Shown here: positions 53,159 through 61,836 of the stretch, in pieces
Numbering within the stretch: position 1 is the stretch's first letter
Layout of the letters: each line of letters starts with the position of its first letter
Assembly: GCF_020531915.1 (NCBI RefSeq)
Contig: NZ_JAJAVG010000008.1
Span: 186,001-250,000 of the forward strand
Direction of reading: 5' to 3'
DNA: 64,000 nt
Source of the DNA: Methylovorus mays
GTDB lineage: Bacteria; Pseudomonadota; Gammaproteobacteria; Burkholderiales; Methylophilaceae
Translations under genes and position numbers: made by a program
The notes under the pieces: generated by a model
The model's database searches: none
Seen by the model: only the letters and a program-made list of their open reading frames with translations
What the model was told of the DNA's origin: nothing

Positions 53159-53425
53159 TCAGGCAGGCGGAGCTACCGTCAGCGCTACCAGCTTGACCAC
53201 CACCGGACGCACCATCAGCACACAGCAGAAGGCCACCGGCATTGCCATCGAGTACGCATGAAACACACTGGCAATATAGTGATGGCCAATGCCACCATTG
53301 ATCGCCACGATAACGAAAGACATCAGCAGGGCCATGATGCCGGCCATGTAAAAGGCAAATGCCACGGGGGTATAACGCGCTGGAATTTTAGGCAGGCGTG
53401 GTGCTTTTAATTCAGTAGTTTGCAT
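53159..53425 (-). CDS. DUF2798 membrane protein
   Basis: 88 residues with two membrane helices (VAFAFYMAGIMALLMSFVIVA; HAYSMAMPVAFCCVLMVRPV). It matches the DUF2798 pattern of short two-helix proteins. Divergent from the LysR regulator, so it and the genes after it may be under that regulator. Confidence 0.78.
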   Translation of the reverse strand: MQTTELKAPRLPKIPARYTPVAFAFYMAGIMALLMSFVIVAINGGIGHHYIASVFHAYSMAMPVAFCCVLMVRPVVVKLVALTVAPPA

Positions 53426-53561
53426 GATGGTTTCCTTTCAAGTAATGCAGAACGTTGACGAGACTTTAACGCAAACCCTCCCTGCCGCAATAGAGGTCTG
53501 GAGCTTGTTACATTCACAAGATAAACTATCGAATCACATCAATATTCGCAGCCAATAGATT

Positions 53562-54494
53562 ATGGATACCCTGCGCAGCATAGAAAGCTTTGTCCGTGCC
53601 GTGGAGCACGGCAGCATTGCCGCCGGCGCCCGCCAGATAGGCATTACCGCAGCGGCGGCCAGCCAGAACATTCAGCGGTTGGAAACCACCCTGGGCATAC
53701 GCCTGCTCAGCCGTTCCACCCGCAGCATGGCACTGACCGACGCCGGACAGCTTTACTACCACGCCGTGAAAGATATCCTGCGCGACCTGGAGCTTGCCAA
53801 ATCCAGCATCACCGAATTCCAGGGAGAACCGCAAGGCCGCCTGCGCATCGCCTGCTCGGCCGCCTTTGGCCGCAATGTCATTGCCGACCTGATCCCGCCT
53901 TTCATGCGCCGCTATCCGCGCATCTCAGTCGAACTCATCACCACCGACAACGCCATCGACCACATCACCGAAAACATCGACATCAGCATCCGCTTCAAGC
54001 AGCAACTGGAGCCCGGCATGATCGCGCGCCACATTGCCCGCGTGCCCATCCTGTTTTGCGCATCGCCAGACTACCTCGACCGCGCCGGACGCCCCACCCA
54101 GCCGGAGGAGTTATCGCACCACGCCTGCCTGATGTTTCGCGTGCCCGCCAGCGGGCGCATGCTGGGCTGGGGCTTTCTGCGTGATGGTTTGCGCTTCGAG
54201 CCGGACATCACTCCCACCGTCAACAGCAATGACATCGACGCCCTGGCCCGCCTCGCCGTCGGCGGTGCTGGCATCGCCCGCCTGGGCGCCTTCGTCGCCC
54301 AACCGCTGATTGACAGCGGCCAACTCGAAGCCCTGTTTACCGGACATGAAACCAGCAAAGGCGCCGTGACCGCCGATATTGAACCGCTGGATTTTTATGT
54401 CAGCTATCAGGACAAGCACGCCATGACCCACAAGCTGCGGGTGTTTGTGGATTATCTGGTGGAGGTGATGCCGGAGGAGTGGAAGATGGCCTAA
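53562..54494 (+). CDS. LysR family transcriptional regulator
   Basis: 310 residues. Wing-HTH MDTLRSIESFVRAVEHGSIAAGARQ ... SRSTRSMALTDAGQLYY, then a periplasmic-binding-like effector domain. It belongs to the group that begins 'MDxLRSIESFV', usually controlling divergent oxidoreductase or drug/aldehyde genes. Probable targets are the divergent DUF2798/dehydrogenase genes. Confidence 0.9.
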   Translation: MDTLRSIESFVRAVEHGSIAAGARQIGITAAAASQNIQRLETTLGIRLLSRSTRSMALTDAGQLYYHAVKDILRDLELAKSSITEFQGEPQGRLRIACSAAFGRNVIADLIPPFMRRYPRISVELITTDNAIDHITENIDISIRFKQQLEPGMIARHIARVPILFCASPDYLDRAGRPTQPEELSHHACLMFRVPASGRMLGWGFLRDGLRFEPDITPTVNSNDIDALARLAVGGAGIARLGAFVAQPLIDSGQLEALFTGHETSKGAVTADIEPLDFYVSYQDKHAMTHKLRVFVDYLVEVMPEEWKMA

Positions 54495-54502
54495 CCCTAA
54501 GG

Positions 54503-56461
54503 TCAGGCCTTGCCAGCCTCTGCGAGCGCATCGTCTGCGGCTTGCTCAAAAAACGCCTCTACTTCGGCAATGTCCCGCGTGCGCTTGAAGGGCGGCAGGC
54601 TTTGCCAGATGCGACGGCCGTAGTGTTTGGCGATCAGCCTGGGGTCGCAGATCATCAGCACGCCGCGGTCGGCTTCGTCGCGAATCAGGCGGCCGGCGCC
54701 CTGCTTGAGGGTGATCACGGAATACGGCAGCTGGTATTCCATAAAGGCATTGCGGCCTTCGGCGTTCATTTTGTCGATGCGCGCAGCGAGCACCGGATCA
54801 TCAGGCGGGGCGAAGGGCAGCTTGTCGATAATGACGGCGCTCAGGGCTTCGCCGCGCACATCCACGCCTTCCCAGAAACTTTGCGAGCCCACCAGCACGG
54901 CGTTGCCCAGGGCGCGAAAGCGGTCCAAGAGTTCTGTACGGGCGCTCTCGCCTTGCATCAGCAGCGGGTATTCCATGCCTTCGCTTGAGAAAGCATCCTT
55001 GAGCAGGGCGTGGATTTCACGCATGGCCCGCAGGCTGGTGCTCAGCACGAATGCGCGGCCCCGGCTGGCGCGGATCACCGGCAAGGCGGCGGCCGCAACG
55101 GCGGCGCTGTAGCCGGGGCTGTTGGGCTCCGGCATGCCATTGGGCACATAGAGCAGGGCTTGCTGGCCGTAATCAAATGGGCTGTTCCAGTAGCCGGTGG
55201 TGGCTTCTTGCAGGCCCATTTGCCCAAGGTAGTGGCTGAAATCGCTTTTGACGGCGAGCGTGGCGGAAGTGAATATCCAGGCGCGCGGCTGGGCGTTCAG
55301 CTGCTTGCCAAAGCCTTCGGCCACGGAAAGCGGTGTGGCATGCAGCTGCACCGATTGGCTGAAGACTTCGACCCAGCGCACGAGGTTGGCGTTGTCGGCT
55401 TTTTGCCAGGCTTGCAGTTTTTGCTGCAGGGCCAGACCGCGCTGCCAGCAATTTTCAATGGCGGGGTCGCGCTCCGCCTGGCTTTCCAGCACCTGCGCCA
55501 GCACATTGAGTTTTTCCTGCATGGTGGCGTAGGCCGACTCAAAATTTTTAAGCGCCTGGGCTTTTTGCACGGGCATGCGGCTGCCTTCAAAACTGAAGAC
55601 CAGCCGAAAATCGCGCACGGCTTTTTCCAGCGCAGCGGTGGCTTCGGGCAAGGCGGTGCAATCCTTGGCGGTGGTGATGTATTCGGCATGGGCATCGCGT
55701 GCCAGCTCCATCAGCTGACTGGTGGAGACATCCTCGCCAAAAAACAGCCCGGCGACTTCCGGCAGCTGGTGCGCCTCGTCAAAAATCACGGTATTGGCGC
55801 TGGGCAACAGCTCGGCCACGCCTTCATCGCGCAGCATCACATCGGCAAAAAACAGGTGATGGTTAACCACCACCACATCGGCAGCCAGCGCGCGCTTGCG
55901 CGCTTCCATGACAAAGCATTCCTTGTAAAACGCGCACTCCTGCCCCATGCAATTATCGCGGGTGGAGGTGACGGCGGGCCAGATGGTGGCGTTTTCCGGC
56001 ACATCGGTCAGCTCGCTTTTGTCGCCGGTGGAGCTGTTGTCGGCAAAGGCGCGAATCTTGTGCACGTAATTGGCATCTTCCCGCGAGATAAATCGCCCCT
56101 CGTTCATGGCGCGTTCGAGGTGGAAGTGGCAAACATAATTGGCGCGGCCCTTGAGCATGGCCACGGTCACGGGCACCTTGAGTGCATCGCGCACGGCAGG
56201 GAGATCGCGATTGAACAGCTGATCCTGCAGGGTTTTGGTGCCAGTCGACACAATGACCTTGCCGCCGGAGAGCAAGGCGGGCACCAGATAGGCAAAGGTT
56301 TTGCCAGTCCCCGTCCCCGCTTCGGCCACCAGCTGGCGACCCTGCTTGATGGCTTCTTCAATGGCCTTGGCCATTTCGAGCTGCTGCACCCGGGTGCGGT
56401 AGCCGGGAATGCTGGCAGCCAGCGGACCTTCCAGGGAAAAAACAGAATCCAGATCGCTCAA
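54503..56461 (-). CDS. ATP-dependent DNA helicase, DinG/YoaA family
   Basis: 652 residues. Walker A GTGTGKTFAYLVP near residue 45; Fe-S cysteines in YVCHFHLER and CMGQECAFYKEC; DEAH box (VIFDEAHQLPEV); C-terminal motifs VGSQSFWEGVDVRG and LKQGAGRLIRDEADRGV. XPD-like 5'-3' helicase. It probably resolves R-loops or repairs stalled forks, as YoaA does. Confidence 0.92.
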   Translation of the reverse strand: MSDLDSVFSLEGPLAASIPGYRTRVQQLEMAKAIEEAIKQGRQLVAEAGTGTGKTFAYLVPALLSGGKVIVSTGTKTLQDQLFNRDLPAVRDALKVPVTVAMLKGRANYVCHFHLERAMNEGRFISREDANYVHKIRAFADNSSTGDKSELTDVPENATIWPAVTSTRDNCMGQECAFYKECFVMEARKRALAADVVVVNHHLFFADVMLRDEGVAELLPSANTVIFDEAHQLPEVAGLFFGEDVSTSQLMELARDAHAEYITTAKDCTALPEATAALEKAVRDFRLVFSFEGSRMPVQKAQALKNFESAYATMQEKLNVLAQVLESQAERDPAIENCWQRGLALQQKLQAWQKADNANLVRWVEVFSQSVQLHATPLSVAEGFGKQLNAQPRAWIFTSATLAVKSDFSHYLGQMGLQEATTGYWNSPFDYGQQALLYVPNGMPEPNSPGYSAAVAAAALPVIRASRGRAFVLSTSLRAMREIHALLKDAFSSEGMEYPLLMQGESARTELLDRFRALGNAVLVGSQSFWEGVDVRGEALSAVIIDKLPFAPPDDPVLAARIDKMNAEGRNAFMEYQLPYSVITLKQGAGRLIRDEADRGVLMICDPRLIAKHYGRRIWQSLPPFKRTRDIAEVEAFFEQAADDALAEAGKA

Positions 56462-56576
56462 GCCGAACTTTCAGAAAAAAGAGGTGCTCATAAAATCAGG
56501 TGCAATCGCCCAAACGGGCGGCTGGCCCAAGGTAGTATTATATTGATCCGTCCTCATCAACCCCAAGGGTTTTCTC

Positions 56577-56987
56577 ATGAGCACAGCCACGCTTTCCTGC
56601 ATTATCAGCATCGTGATCCAGCGGCCATGGCAAGAGGTCTACCGCTTTGCAGCCCAACCGGAGAATCTTTCGGCTTGGGCCACCGGGCTGGGCCGTGGCA
56701 TCCGCCGGGTGCAGGATGCCTGGGTGGCGGACGGACCAGAAGGCCCGATACGCATCCGTTTTTGCGAACCGAATGACCATGGCGTGCTCGACCACTGGGT
56801 TTATCCGGATGACGATAACGAGATCTACATCCCCATGCGGGTGATTGCCAACGGCAATGCCGCCGAGCTGATGTTCACTCTGTTTCGCCAGCCCGGCATC
56901 AGTGATGAACAATTTGCCGAAGACGAGGCCTGGGTGCTACGCGACCTCGCCAACCTGAAAAGCCTGCTCGAAGCCCACGCGGCTTGA
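56577..56987 (+). CDS. SRPBCC-like (polyketide cyclase fold) protein
   Basis: 136 residues, no signal peptide. SIVIQRPWQEVYRFAAQPENLSAWATGL is the START/SRPBCC opening and LDHWVYPDDDNEIYIPMRVIANGNAAELMFTLFRQPG the later beta strands. A ligand-binding role is likely; nothing more specific can be said. Confidence 0.78.
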   Translation: MSTATLSCIISIVIQRPWQEVYRFAAQPENLSAWATGLGRGIRRVQDAWVADGPEGPIRIRFCEPNDHGVLDHWVYPDDDNEIYIPMRVIANGNAAELMFTLFRQPGISDEQFAEDEAWVLRDLANLKSLLEAHAA

Positions 56988-57038
56988 GGCCGACCGGAAT
57001 CAAGACCTGAACCCACGCCAGCCACCCCCACCCTTCGC

Positions 57039-57767
57039 ATGCCATCAGACACCGCCATCATCTTGAGTTCACCCGCCGCAGACATAAACCGTACACCTTG
57101 CTTGCAGGAGATGGCCTCGCACACCATCGCCTGCCGCGCTGATAACTTTGTACGCTGGCATCTGGGCCGACCGTTTTATGCGGTATGGATAGTAGAAGCG
57201 GATACGGCAGAGATGCGCGCCCATATCAGCGCGATGCGCCGCCACTTGGGCGACTGGCTGCTGCCGGATTATCGGCGCCAGCCGCACATCACGCTGGCAG
57301 TGTGCGGCTTTCCGCAAGCCCATGCCAGGGATGCGCACAGCTACACCGAGGCTGACTTTCAGCGGGATATCGCCTGCCTGCAAGCCTCATTGCCCACATC
57401 GTTGCAAATAAGCACCAGCTTCGCGGGTAGCTTTACCACCGCCGCCTATCTCGGACTGAAAGGCGACATCGAACCCTTGCACACCATGCGTACCGCGCTA
57501 AGAGCCACCGAAACACAGCCCTATGTACCGCACATCACGGCGGGGTTTTACCGTCAGCGCCTCGCCATGATCGACGTGCAGCAGAAACTTGCCGCCCTGG
57601 CACTGCCGGAAATATCACTGGAAATAAACGAGATCACGCTGGCCGTGTATGCCAGCGCCGAGATTGCAGGCCGCCTGCTTCCAGTGTGTCGCTACTCGCT
57701 GGAAGATGGCAGCCTGCAGGTGTTGCAGTCACGCTACCTGCCCTGGCGCATGCCAGGCGGCGCGTAA
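57039..57767 (+). CDS. 2H phosphoesterase (2'-5' RNA ligase/ThpR-like)
   Basis: 242 residues (ATG 57039; ATG 57111 is an alternative start just before the domain). Two HxT motifs, PHITLAVCGF and PHITAGFYRQ, about 85 residues apart define the 2H phosphoesterase fold that opens 2',3'-cyclic RNA ends or cyclic nucleotides. It converges with anbu with a 7-bp gap. Confidence 0.82.
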   Translation: MPSDTAIILSSPAADINRTPCLQEMASHTIACRADNFVRWHLGRPFYAVWIVEADTAEMRAHISAMRRHLGDWLLPDYRRQPHITLAVCGFPQAHARDAHSYTEADFQRDIACLQASLPTSLQISTSFAGSFTTAAYLGLKGDIEPLHTMRTALRATETQPYVPHITAGFYRQRLAMIDVQQKLAALALPEISLEINEITLAVYASAEIAGRLLPVCRYSLEDGSLQVLQSRYLPWRMPGGA

Positions 57768-57774
57768 GCGAGTA

Positions 57775-58503
57775 CTAGCACCAGTCAGGACTGGGCAAGC
57801 CGCTGAATACGGTTTTAAGGCCGTCGGACCAGCCTTGGCGGATCGTGGCGTAATACGGGTCTTTTTCCTCGATGCGCTGACGGCAATTGGCGCTGAGGCT
57901 ATCGGTGCGATACAGCATGAGATCGATAGGGGCCGCTACCGAGATGTTGCTGCGGATGGTGGAGTCAAAGGAGATCAGCACGCACTTCACCGCATCCATC
58001 ATGTCGCTGTTGTACTTCACCACGCGGTCGATGATGGGTTTGCCATACTTGGTTTCGCCGATCTGGAAATACGGCGTTTCCCGGCAGGTTTCAATAAAGT
58101 TGCCCGCGGCATAGATATTGAACAAGCGCGGCTTTTCACCCTTGATCTGACCGCCCAGCAAGATGCTGGCATTGAAATCGGTGTTATGGTTTTTCAGGTG
58201 CTCGGCATCTCGCTCAAACACATCACGCATGACATCGCCCACCAGCTGCGCCGCCTCAAACATGCTGCCGACATTGTTCAAATGTGCAATATCCTCCACC
58301 TTGATCGCTTCGCGCAAGCGGTTGACCACGGCTTGCGTGATCGCCAGGTTGCCCGCCGTCAGCAAGGTGATCACACGCTCGCCCGGCACTTCAAATACGT
58401 TCATCTTGGGGAAGATGGCCACCTGGTCCACACCGGCATTGGTACGGGTATCCGAGGCAAACACCAGGCCTTCATCCAGCAGCAGGGCTACGCAATAAGT
58501 CAT
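57775..58503 (-). CDS. Anbu, proteasome beta-subunit homologue (BPH protease-like)
   Basis: 242 residues. The N-terminus TYCVALLLDEGLVFASDTRTNAG after Met, with Thr2 as the possible nucleophile, and the Ntn-hydrolase fold (VFEVPGERVITLLTAGNLAITQAVV, FNIYAAGNFIETCRETPYFQIGETKYGKP) identify Anbu. Anbu assembles into open rings or helices; its activity is debated. Usually it comes with alpha-E, ATP-grasp and transglutaminase genes, none of which is adjacent here. Confidence 0.9.
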   Translation of the reverse strand: MTYCVALLLDEGLVFASDTRTNAGVDQVAIFPKMNVFEVPGERVITLLTAGNLAITQAVVNRLREAIKVEDIAHLNNVGSMFEAAQLVGDVMRDVFERDAEHLKNHNTDFNASILLGGQIKGEKPRLFNIYAAGNFIETCRETPYFQIGETKYGKPIIDRVVKYNSDMMDAVKCVLISFDSTIRSNISVAAPIDLMLYRTDSLSANCRQRIEEKDPYYATIRQGWSDGLKTVFSGLPSPDWC

Positions 58504-58640
58504 GAGATTGATCAGCAGATTTAAACGGAAATAGCATCATACTCACCCGCTCTGCCTGCAACAACCCGTGTCCGGCCCGGTTTCGGCTTTCTACGCAAAT
58601 TGACGTACACTTTGGTTTTTACGCAACGCGCCCATATCCC

Positions 58641-59696
58641 ATGCAACTACGCCCACTCGCCCATACCGACCTGCACGTTTCACCCATCTGCCTGGGCACC
58701 ATGACCTTTGGCGACCAGAACACCGAAGCCGAGGCGCATCAACAGCTGGATTACGCCGTTGCCCAGGGCATCAATTTCATTGATACCGCCGAGATGTATC
58801 CGGTGCCGCCCAAGGCCGAGACCTACACGCGCACCGAAACCATGGTGGGCAACTGGCTGAAGCACCAGCCACGCGACAAGATTATTCTGAGTGGCAAAGT
58901 GGCAGGCCCCCGGCGTGGCCTGGGCTGGATACGCGGCGGCCCGCCATCGCTGGATCGCGCCAATATACGCGCCGCCATTGAGGGCTCCTTGCAACGCATG
59001 CAAACCGACTATATCGATCTCTACCAGCTGCACTGGCCTGAGCGCAATGTGCCGATGTTTGGTCAATATCAGTTTGATCCGGCACAGGAGTTTGAAAACG
59101 GCCAGCAGAAGGAATGGGTAAGCATACGCAATCAGCTGGAAACCCTGGCCGAGCTGGTGAAAGAAGGCAAGATCCGCTACATCGGGCTATCCAACGAGCA
59201 GCCGTGGGGGCTGATGGAGTTTCTGCGCATCGCCAGGGAATACGATCTGCCGCGCGTGGCCACCGTGCAAAACTGCTACAACCTGATCAACCGCGGCATG
59301 GAATTCGGCATGACCGAGGTGCTGTATCGCGAAAACATCGGCCTTCTGGCTTACTCGCCGCTGGCATTTGGCCATCTTACTGGCAAATATATTGATGACC
59401 CGCAAGCTGTGGGCCGGGTCACCATGTTTCTGGGCTATGCCCAGCGCTACAAAAAACCCAATGTCGGCCCGGCCAGCGCCGCTTACGCCGCATTGGCGCG
59501 CCGTCATGGCCTGACACCCACGCAGCTGGCACTGGCGTTTGTCTATCAGCGCTGGTTTGTGAGCAGCACCATCATCGGCGCCACCAGCATGACGCAGCTG
59601 CAGGAAAACATTGCCGCCTGGCAAACCCGCTTAAGCCCGGAGATATTGCAGGAAATCGAAGCGCTGCATCTTACCTACATGAATCCGGCGCCTTGA
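58641..59696 (+). CDS. Aldo/keto reductase (Tas-like)
   Basis: 351 residues, TIM barrel. CLGTMTFGDQNTEAEAHQQLDYAVAQGINFIDTAEMYP with catalytic Asp/Tyr, KIILSGKVAG with catalytic Lys, DYIDLYQLHWPERN with the His, and SSTIIGATSMTQLQENI for NADPH. The length and NCYNLINRG fit Tas/YghZ-type enzymes. Substrate unknown. Confidence 0.93.
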   Translation: MQLRPLAHTDLHVSPICLGTMTFGDQNTEAEAHQQLDYAVAQGINFIDTAEMYPVPPKAETYTRTETMVGNWLKHQPRDKIILSGKVAGPRRGLGWIRGGPPSLDRANIRAAIEGSLQRMQTDYIDLYQLHWPERNVPMFGQYQFDPAQEFENGQQKEWVSIRNQLETLAELVKEGKIRYIGLSNEQPWGLMEFLRIAREYDLPRVATVQNCYNLINRGMEFGMTEVLYRENIGLLAYSPLAFGHLTGKYIDDPQAVGRVTMFLGYAQRYKKPNVGPASAAYAALARRHGLTPTQLALAFVYQRWFVSSTIIGATSMTQLQENIAAWQTRLSPEILQEIEALHLTYMNPAP

Positions 59697-59709
59697 GCGG
59701 TGACATGCG

Positions 59710-60579
59710 CTAGAAGCCGAGCTGGCCGGACAGGTACCAGCCGGTCTGGTTGTCTTTGTCGGCAATGCGGCCCAGATCCAGATAGGCTGCGGTAATCGAG
59801 AAGTTGCGGTGGGCAAACCAGGTGAGAAAGATATCCTTGGCGTCGTCTTCGCGATAGACGCTGAGATTATTTGGCTTGCTACGATACTCGGCCCCCAGTA
59901 GCGTGCGGTCGGTGAGCATGACGGCGGCCGACACCCCCAACTGCGCACGATAATCATCATGGCGATCGCCACCAAAACCCAGCAGGCCAAACTGATTGGC
60001 CTTGGTCGCCTGCAAGGTCGCCCCCAGCAGCAGGTTATGCCCCCCCACAGCGTCCAGATATAGCTTGGTGGCGGCCACATAAAAATCCGCCCCGCTGGCA
60101 TGTTTGGCCCCCAGCGCAGCCGGGATGAATTCAAAATCCTCGTTGTGCTTGAGATGCATGCCCACCGCCACCTGCGGCCACCAGCGATCCTGGTCATACA
60201 CCGCATCGCCAAACAGGCGCAGCTTGATACCCGCTGTATTCATGCGGATGGTCTCGCCATGCACCGTACTGCCCAGGCCAAAATGCTGCTGAGACAGCGA
60301 CAGCTCAACCCGGTTGGCAATGCCCACGCTGACACCGACCACGTTGAGATCAAAGCCGCCACGCGTGCGGGCTTCGGTATAAAAACCGGTCGCACTGACC
60401 TGCTGGTCGGTGCTATAGCCTGAAATCACTGCCCAGGGCACCAGCCCGCCGCCACCAGAACCCTCCACCTGGCTAACCCCACCGGTTGCCAGCAGGCGAT
60501 CACCCGCCTGTACTTGCCCAGCCATTGCCAGACCGAGCAGTAGGCACATCCCCCATTTTTTCCATCGTCTTGCCATCAT
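59710..60579 (-). CDS. DUF3034 family outer-membrane-type protein
   Basis: 289 residues from ATG 60579 (a GTG at 60594 is possible). A signal peptide (CLLLGLAMAGQVQA) precedes a beta-strand-rich body (VEGSGGGGLVPWAVISGYSTDQQV, LNVVGVSVGIANRVELSLSQQHF) ending in GWYLSGQLGF, a porin-like terminal Phe. Function unknown; conserved next to cupredoxin/methylamine-utilisation-like proteins in beta-proteobacteria as here. Confidence 0.8.
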   Translation of the reverse strand: MMARRWKKWGMCLLLGLAMAGQVQAGDRLLATGGVSQVEGSGGGGLVPWAVISGYSTDQQVSATGFYTEARTRGGFDLNVVGVSVGIANRVELSLSQQHFGLGSTVHGETIRMNTAGIKLRLFGDAVYDQDRWWPQVAVGMHLKHNEDFEFIPAALGAKHASGADFYVAATKLYLDAVGGHNLLLGATLQATKANQFGLLGFGGDRHDDYRAQLGVSAAVMLTDRTLLGAEYRSKPNNLSVYREDDAKDIFLTWFAHRNFSITAAYLDLGRIADKDNQTGWYLSGQLGF

Positions 60580-60736
60580 TTTTTCACGCACCACACTTAT
60601 TCAATATCCGACACAATTCATTATTCGTTATGATGCAAAGGCATGACGCACGGGAAATCCAGCACATCAGACCTTGCGCTGCCGTCAGCATTGGCAGCGT
60701 TCCCGTCGGAATCCATCATTTCAGTTACGGCATAAA

Positions 60737-61174
60737 ATGCAAAACATGAAGCCATTCTCTATCGCCAGCCTCATCTTTTTAGTCGCCTGTGTATGTGCAT
60801 GCAGCCCGGTCAAACCCGAGCGCAGTCTGTATGATCGTCTGGGGGGAAATGCGGTGTTGACGGCGGTCGTCGATGAAACCATAGACAAGGTCAGTCAGGA
60901 CCCCAAAACCAGCCGCTCGTTCGATGGGGTGAAACTGCCAGTGCTGAAAGAAAGCATTGTCAGCCAGCTTTGCTCACTCACCGGCGGCGGCTGCCAGTAC
61001 GAAGGCGAAACCATGGAAAATGCGCATGCAGATGCCAGGATTACCAATGCCGAATTTGAGCGGATGGTGGACGCCATGCGCACGGCGCTGGATCACCAGC
61101 ATGTAGGCACCCGCGAAAAGAATGAGCTGCTGAAATTACTGGCGCCCATGAAACGCGATATCGTCGCGCACTAA
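60737..61174 (+). CDS. Truncated haemoglobin (group 1-like) lipoprotein
   Basis: 145 residues from ATG 60737. A lipoprotein signal peptide ends at VCACSP. The globin part has SLYDRLGGNAVLTAVVDETIDKV, SRSFDGVKLPVLKESIVSQLCSLTGGGCQYEGE and MENAHADARITNAEFERMVDAM, giving the proximal His region (AHADARI). A periplasmic, membrane-tethered globin may bind O2 or NO. It precedes the cupredoxin gene by 18 bp. Confidence 0.85.
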   Translation: MQNMKPFSIASLIFLVACVCACSPVKPERSLYDRLGGNAVLTAVVDETIDKVSQDPKTSRSFDGVKLPVLKESIVSQLCSLTGGGCQYEGETMENAHADARITNAEFERMVDAMRTALDHQHVGTREKNELLKLLAPMKRDIVAH

Positions 61175-61192
61175 CCCTGTCAGGCATACCAT

Positions 61193-61822
61193 ATGCAGCC
61201 TTCCTTTCTTCATCGTTCCCTCAGACTGCTGACGCTGGCATGCCTGCTTGTCCCATACACCACATGGGCAGCAGACCTGACCATCACCGTCACAGATGCC
61301 GCTGGCACCCCGCTGCCAGATGCTGTGGTGTGGGCAGAACCGAGCGGCAAAGCCACCCTGCCGGCTCCGGGCACGGCAGCCATCGAACAGAAAAACCGCC
61401 AGTTTTTGCCGCTGGTCAGCGTGGTACAAACCGGCACCAGCGTAAGCTTCCCCAATCGGGACAAAGTGAAGCATCACGTGTACTCCTTCTCGCCCGCCAA
61501 AACATTTGAGCTGAAGCTGTATTCTGGCGTCCCCAGCACGCCAGTGGTGTTCGACAAAGCGGGCACAGTGGTATTGGGCTGCAACATCCACGACCAGATG
61601 CTGGCGTTCATCCGCGTGGTCGACACGCCTTATTTCGCCTTGAGCGACAGCACGGGCAAAGCAACCATCAGCAATGTGCCCAACGGTTCCTACACGCTGG
61701 CCGTCTGGCATTACGCGCAAAGCAATGAAAACACCCTCTTTGAAAAAGCGCTTGGGGTTAAAGCCGACGAACAAACTGCCGTTAAACTGGATATCAATAC
61801 GAGCGCACTTCAGAAACGGTAA
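61193..61822 (+). CDS. Secreted cupredoxin-like (methylamine-utilisation-type) protein
   Basis: 209 residues. Signal peptide (LTLACLLVPYTTWA), then a plastocyanin-like core with copper ligands KHHVYSFSPA (His) and LGCNIHDQMLAFI (Cys, His, Met). A C-terminal CarboxypepD_reg-like beta domain (DSTGKATISNVPNGSYTLAVW) follows. Proteins annotated as methylamine utilisation proteins have this form. It probably carries electrons in the periplasm. Confidence 0.85.
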   Translation: MQPSFLHRSLRLLTLACLLVPYTTWAADLTITVTDAAGTPLPDAVVWAEPSGKATLPAPGTAAIEQKNRQFLPLVSVVQTGTSVSFPNRDKVKHHVYSFSPAKTFELKLYSGVPSTPVVFDKAGTVVLGCNIHDQMLAFIRVVDTPYFALSDSTGKATISNVPNGSYTLAVWHYAQSNENTLFEKALGVKADEQTAVKLDINTSALQKR

Positions 61823-61836
61823 ACGCGATACCTTCC

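Noticed and set aside
55010-56776. Plus-strand frame of 588 codons
   Set aside because: Antisense of the DinG-family helicase.
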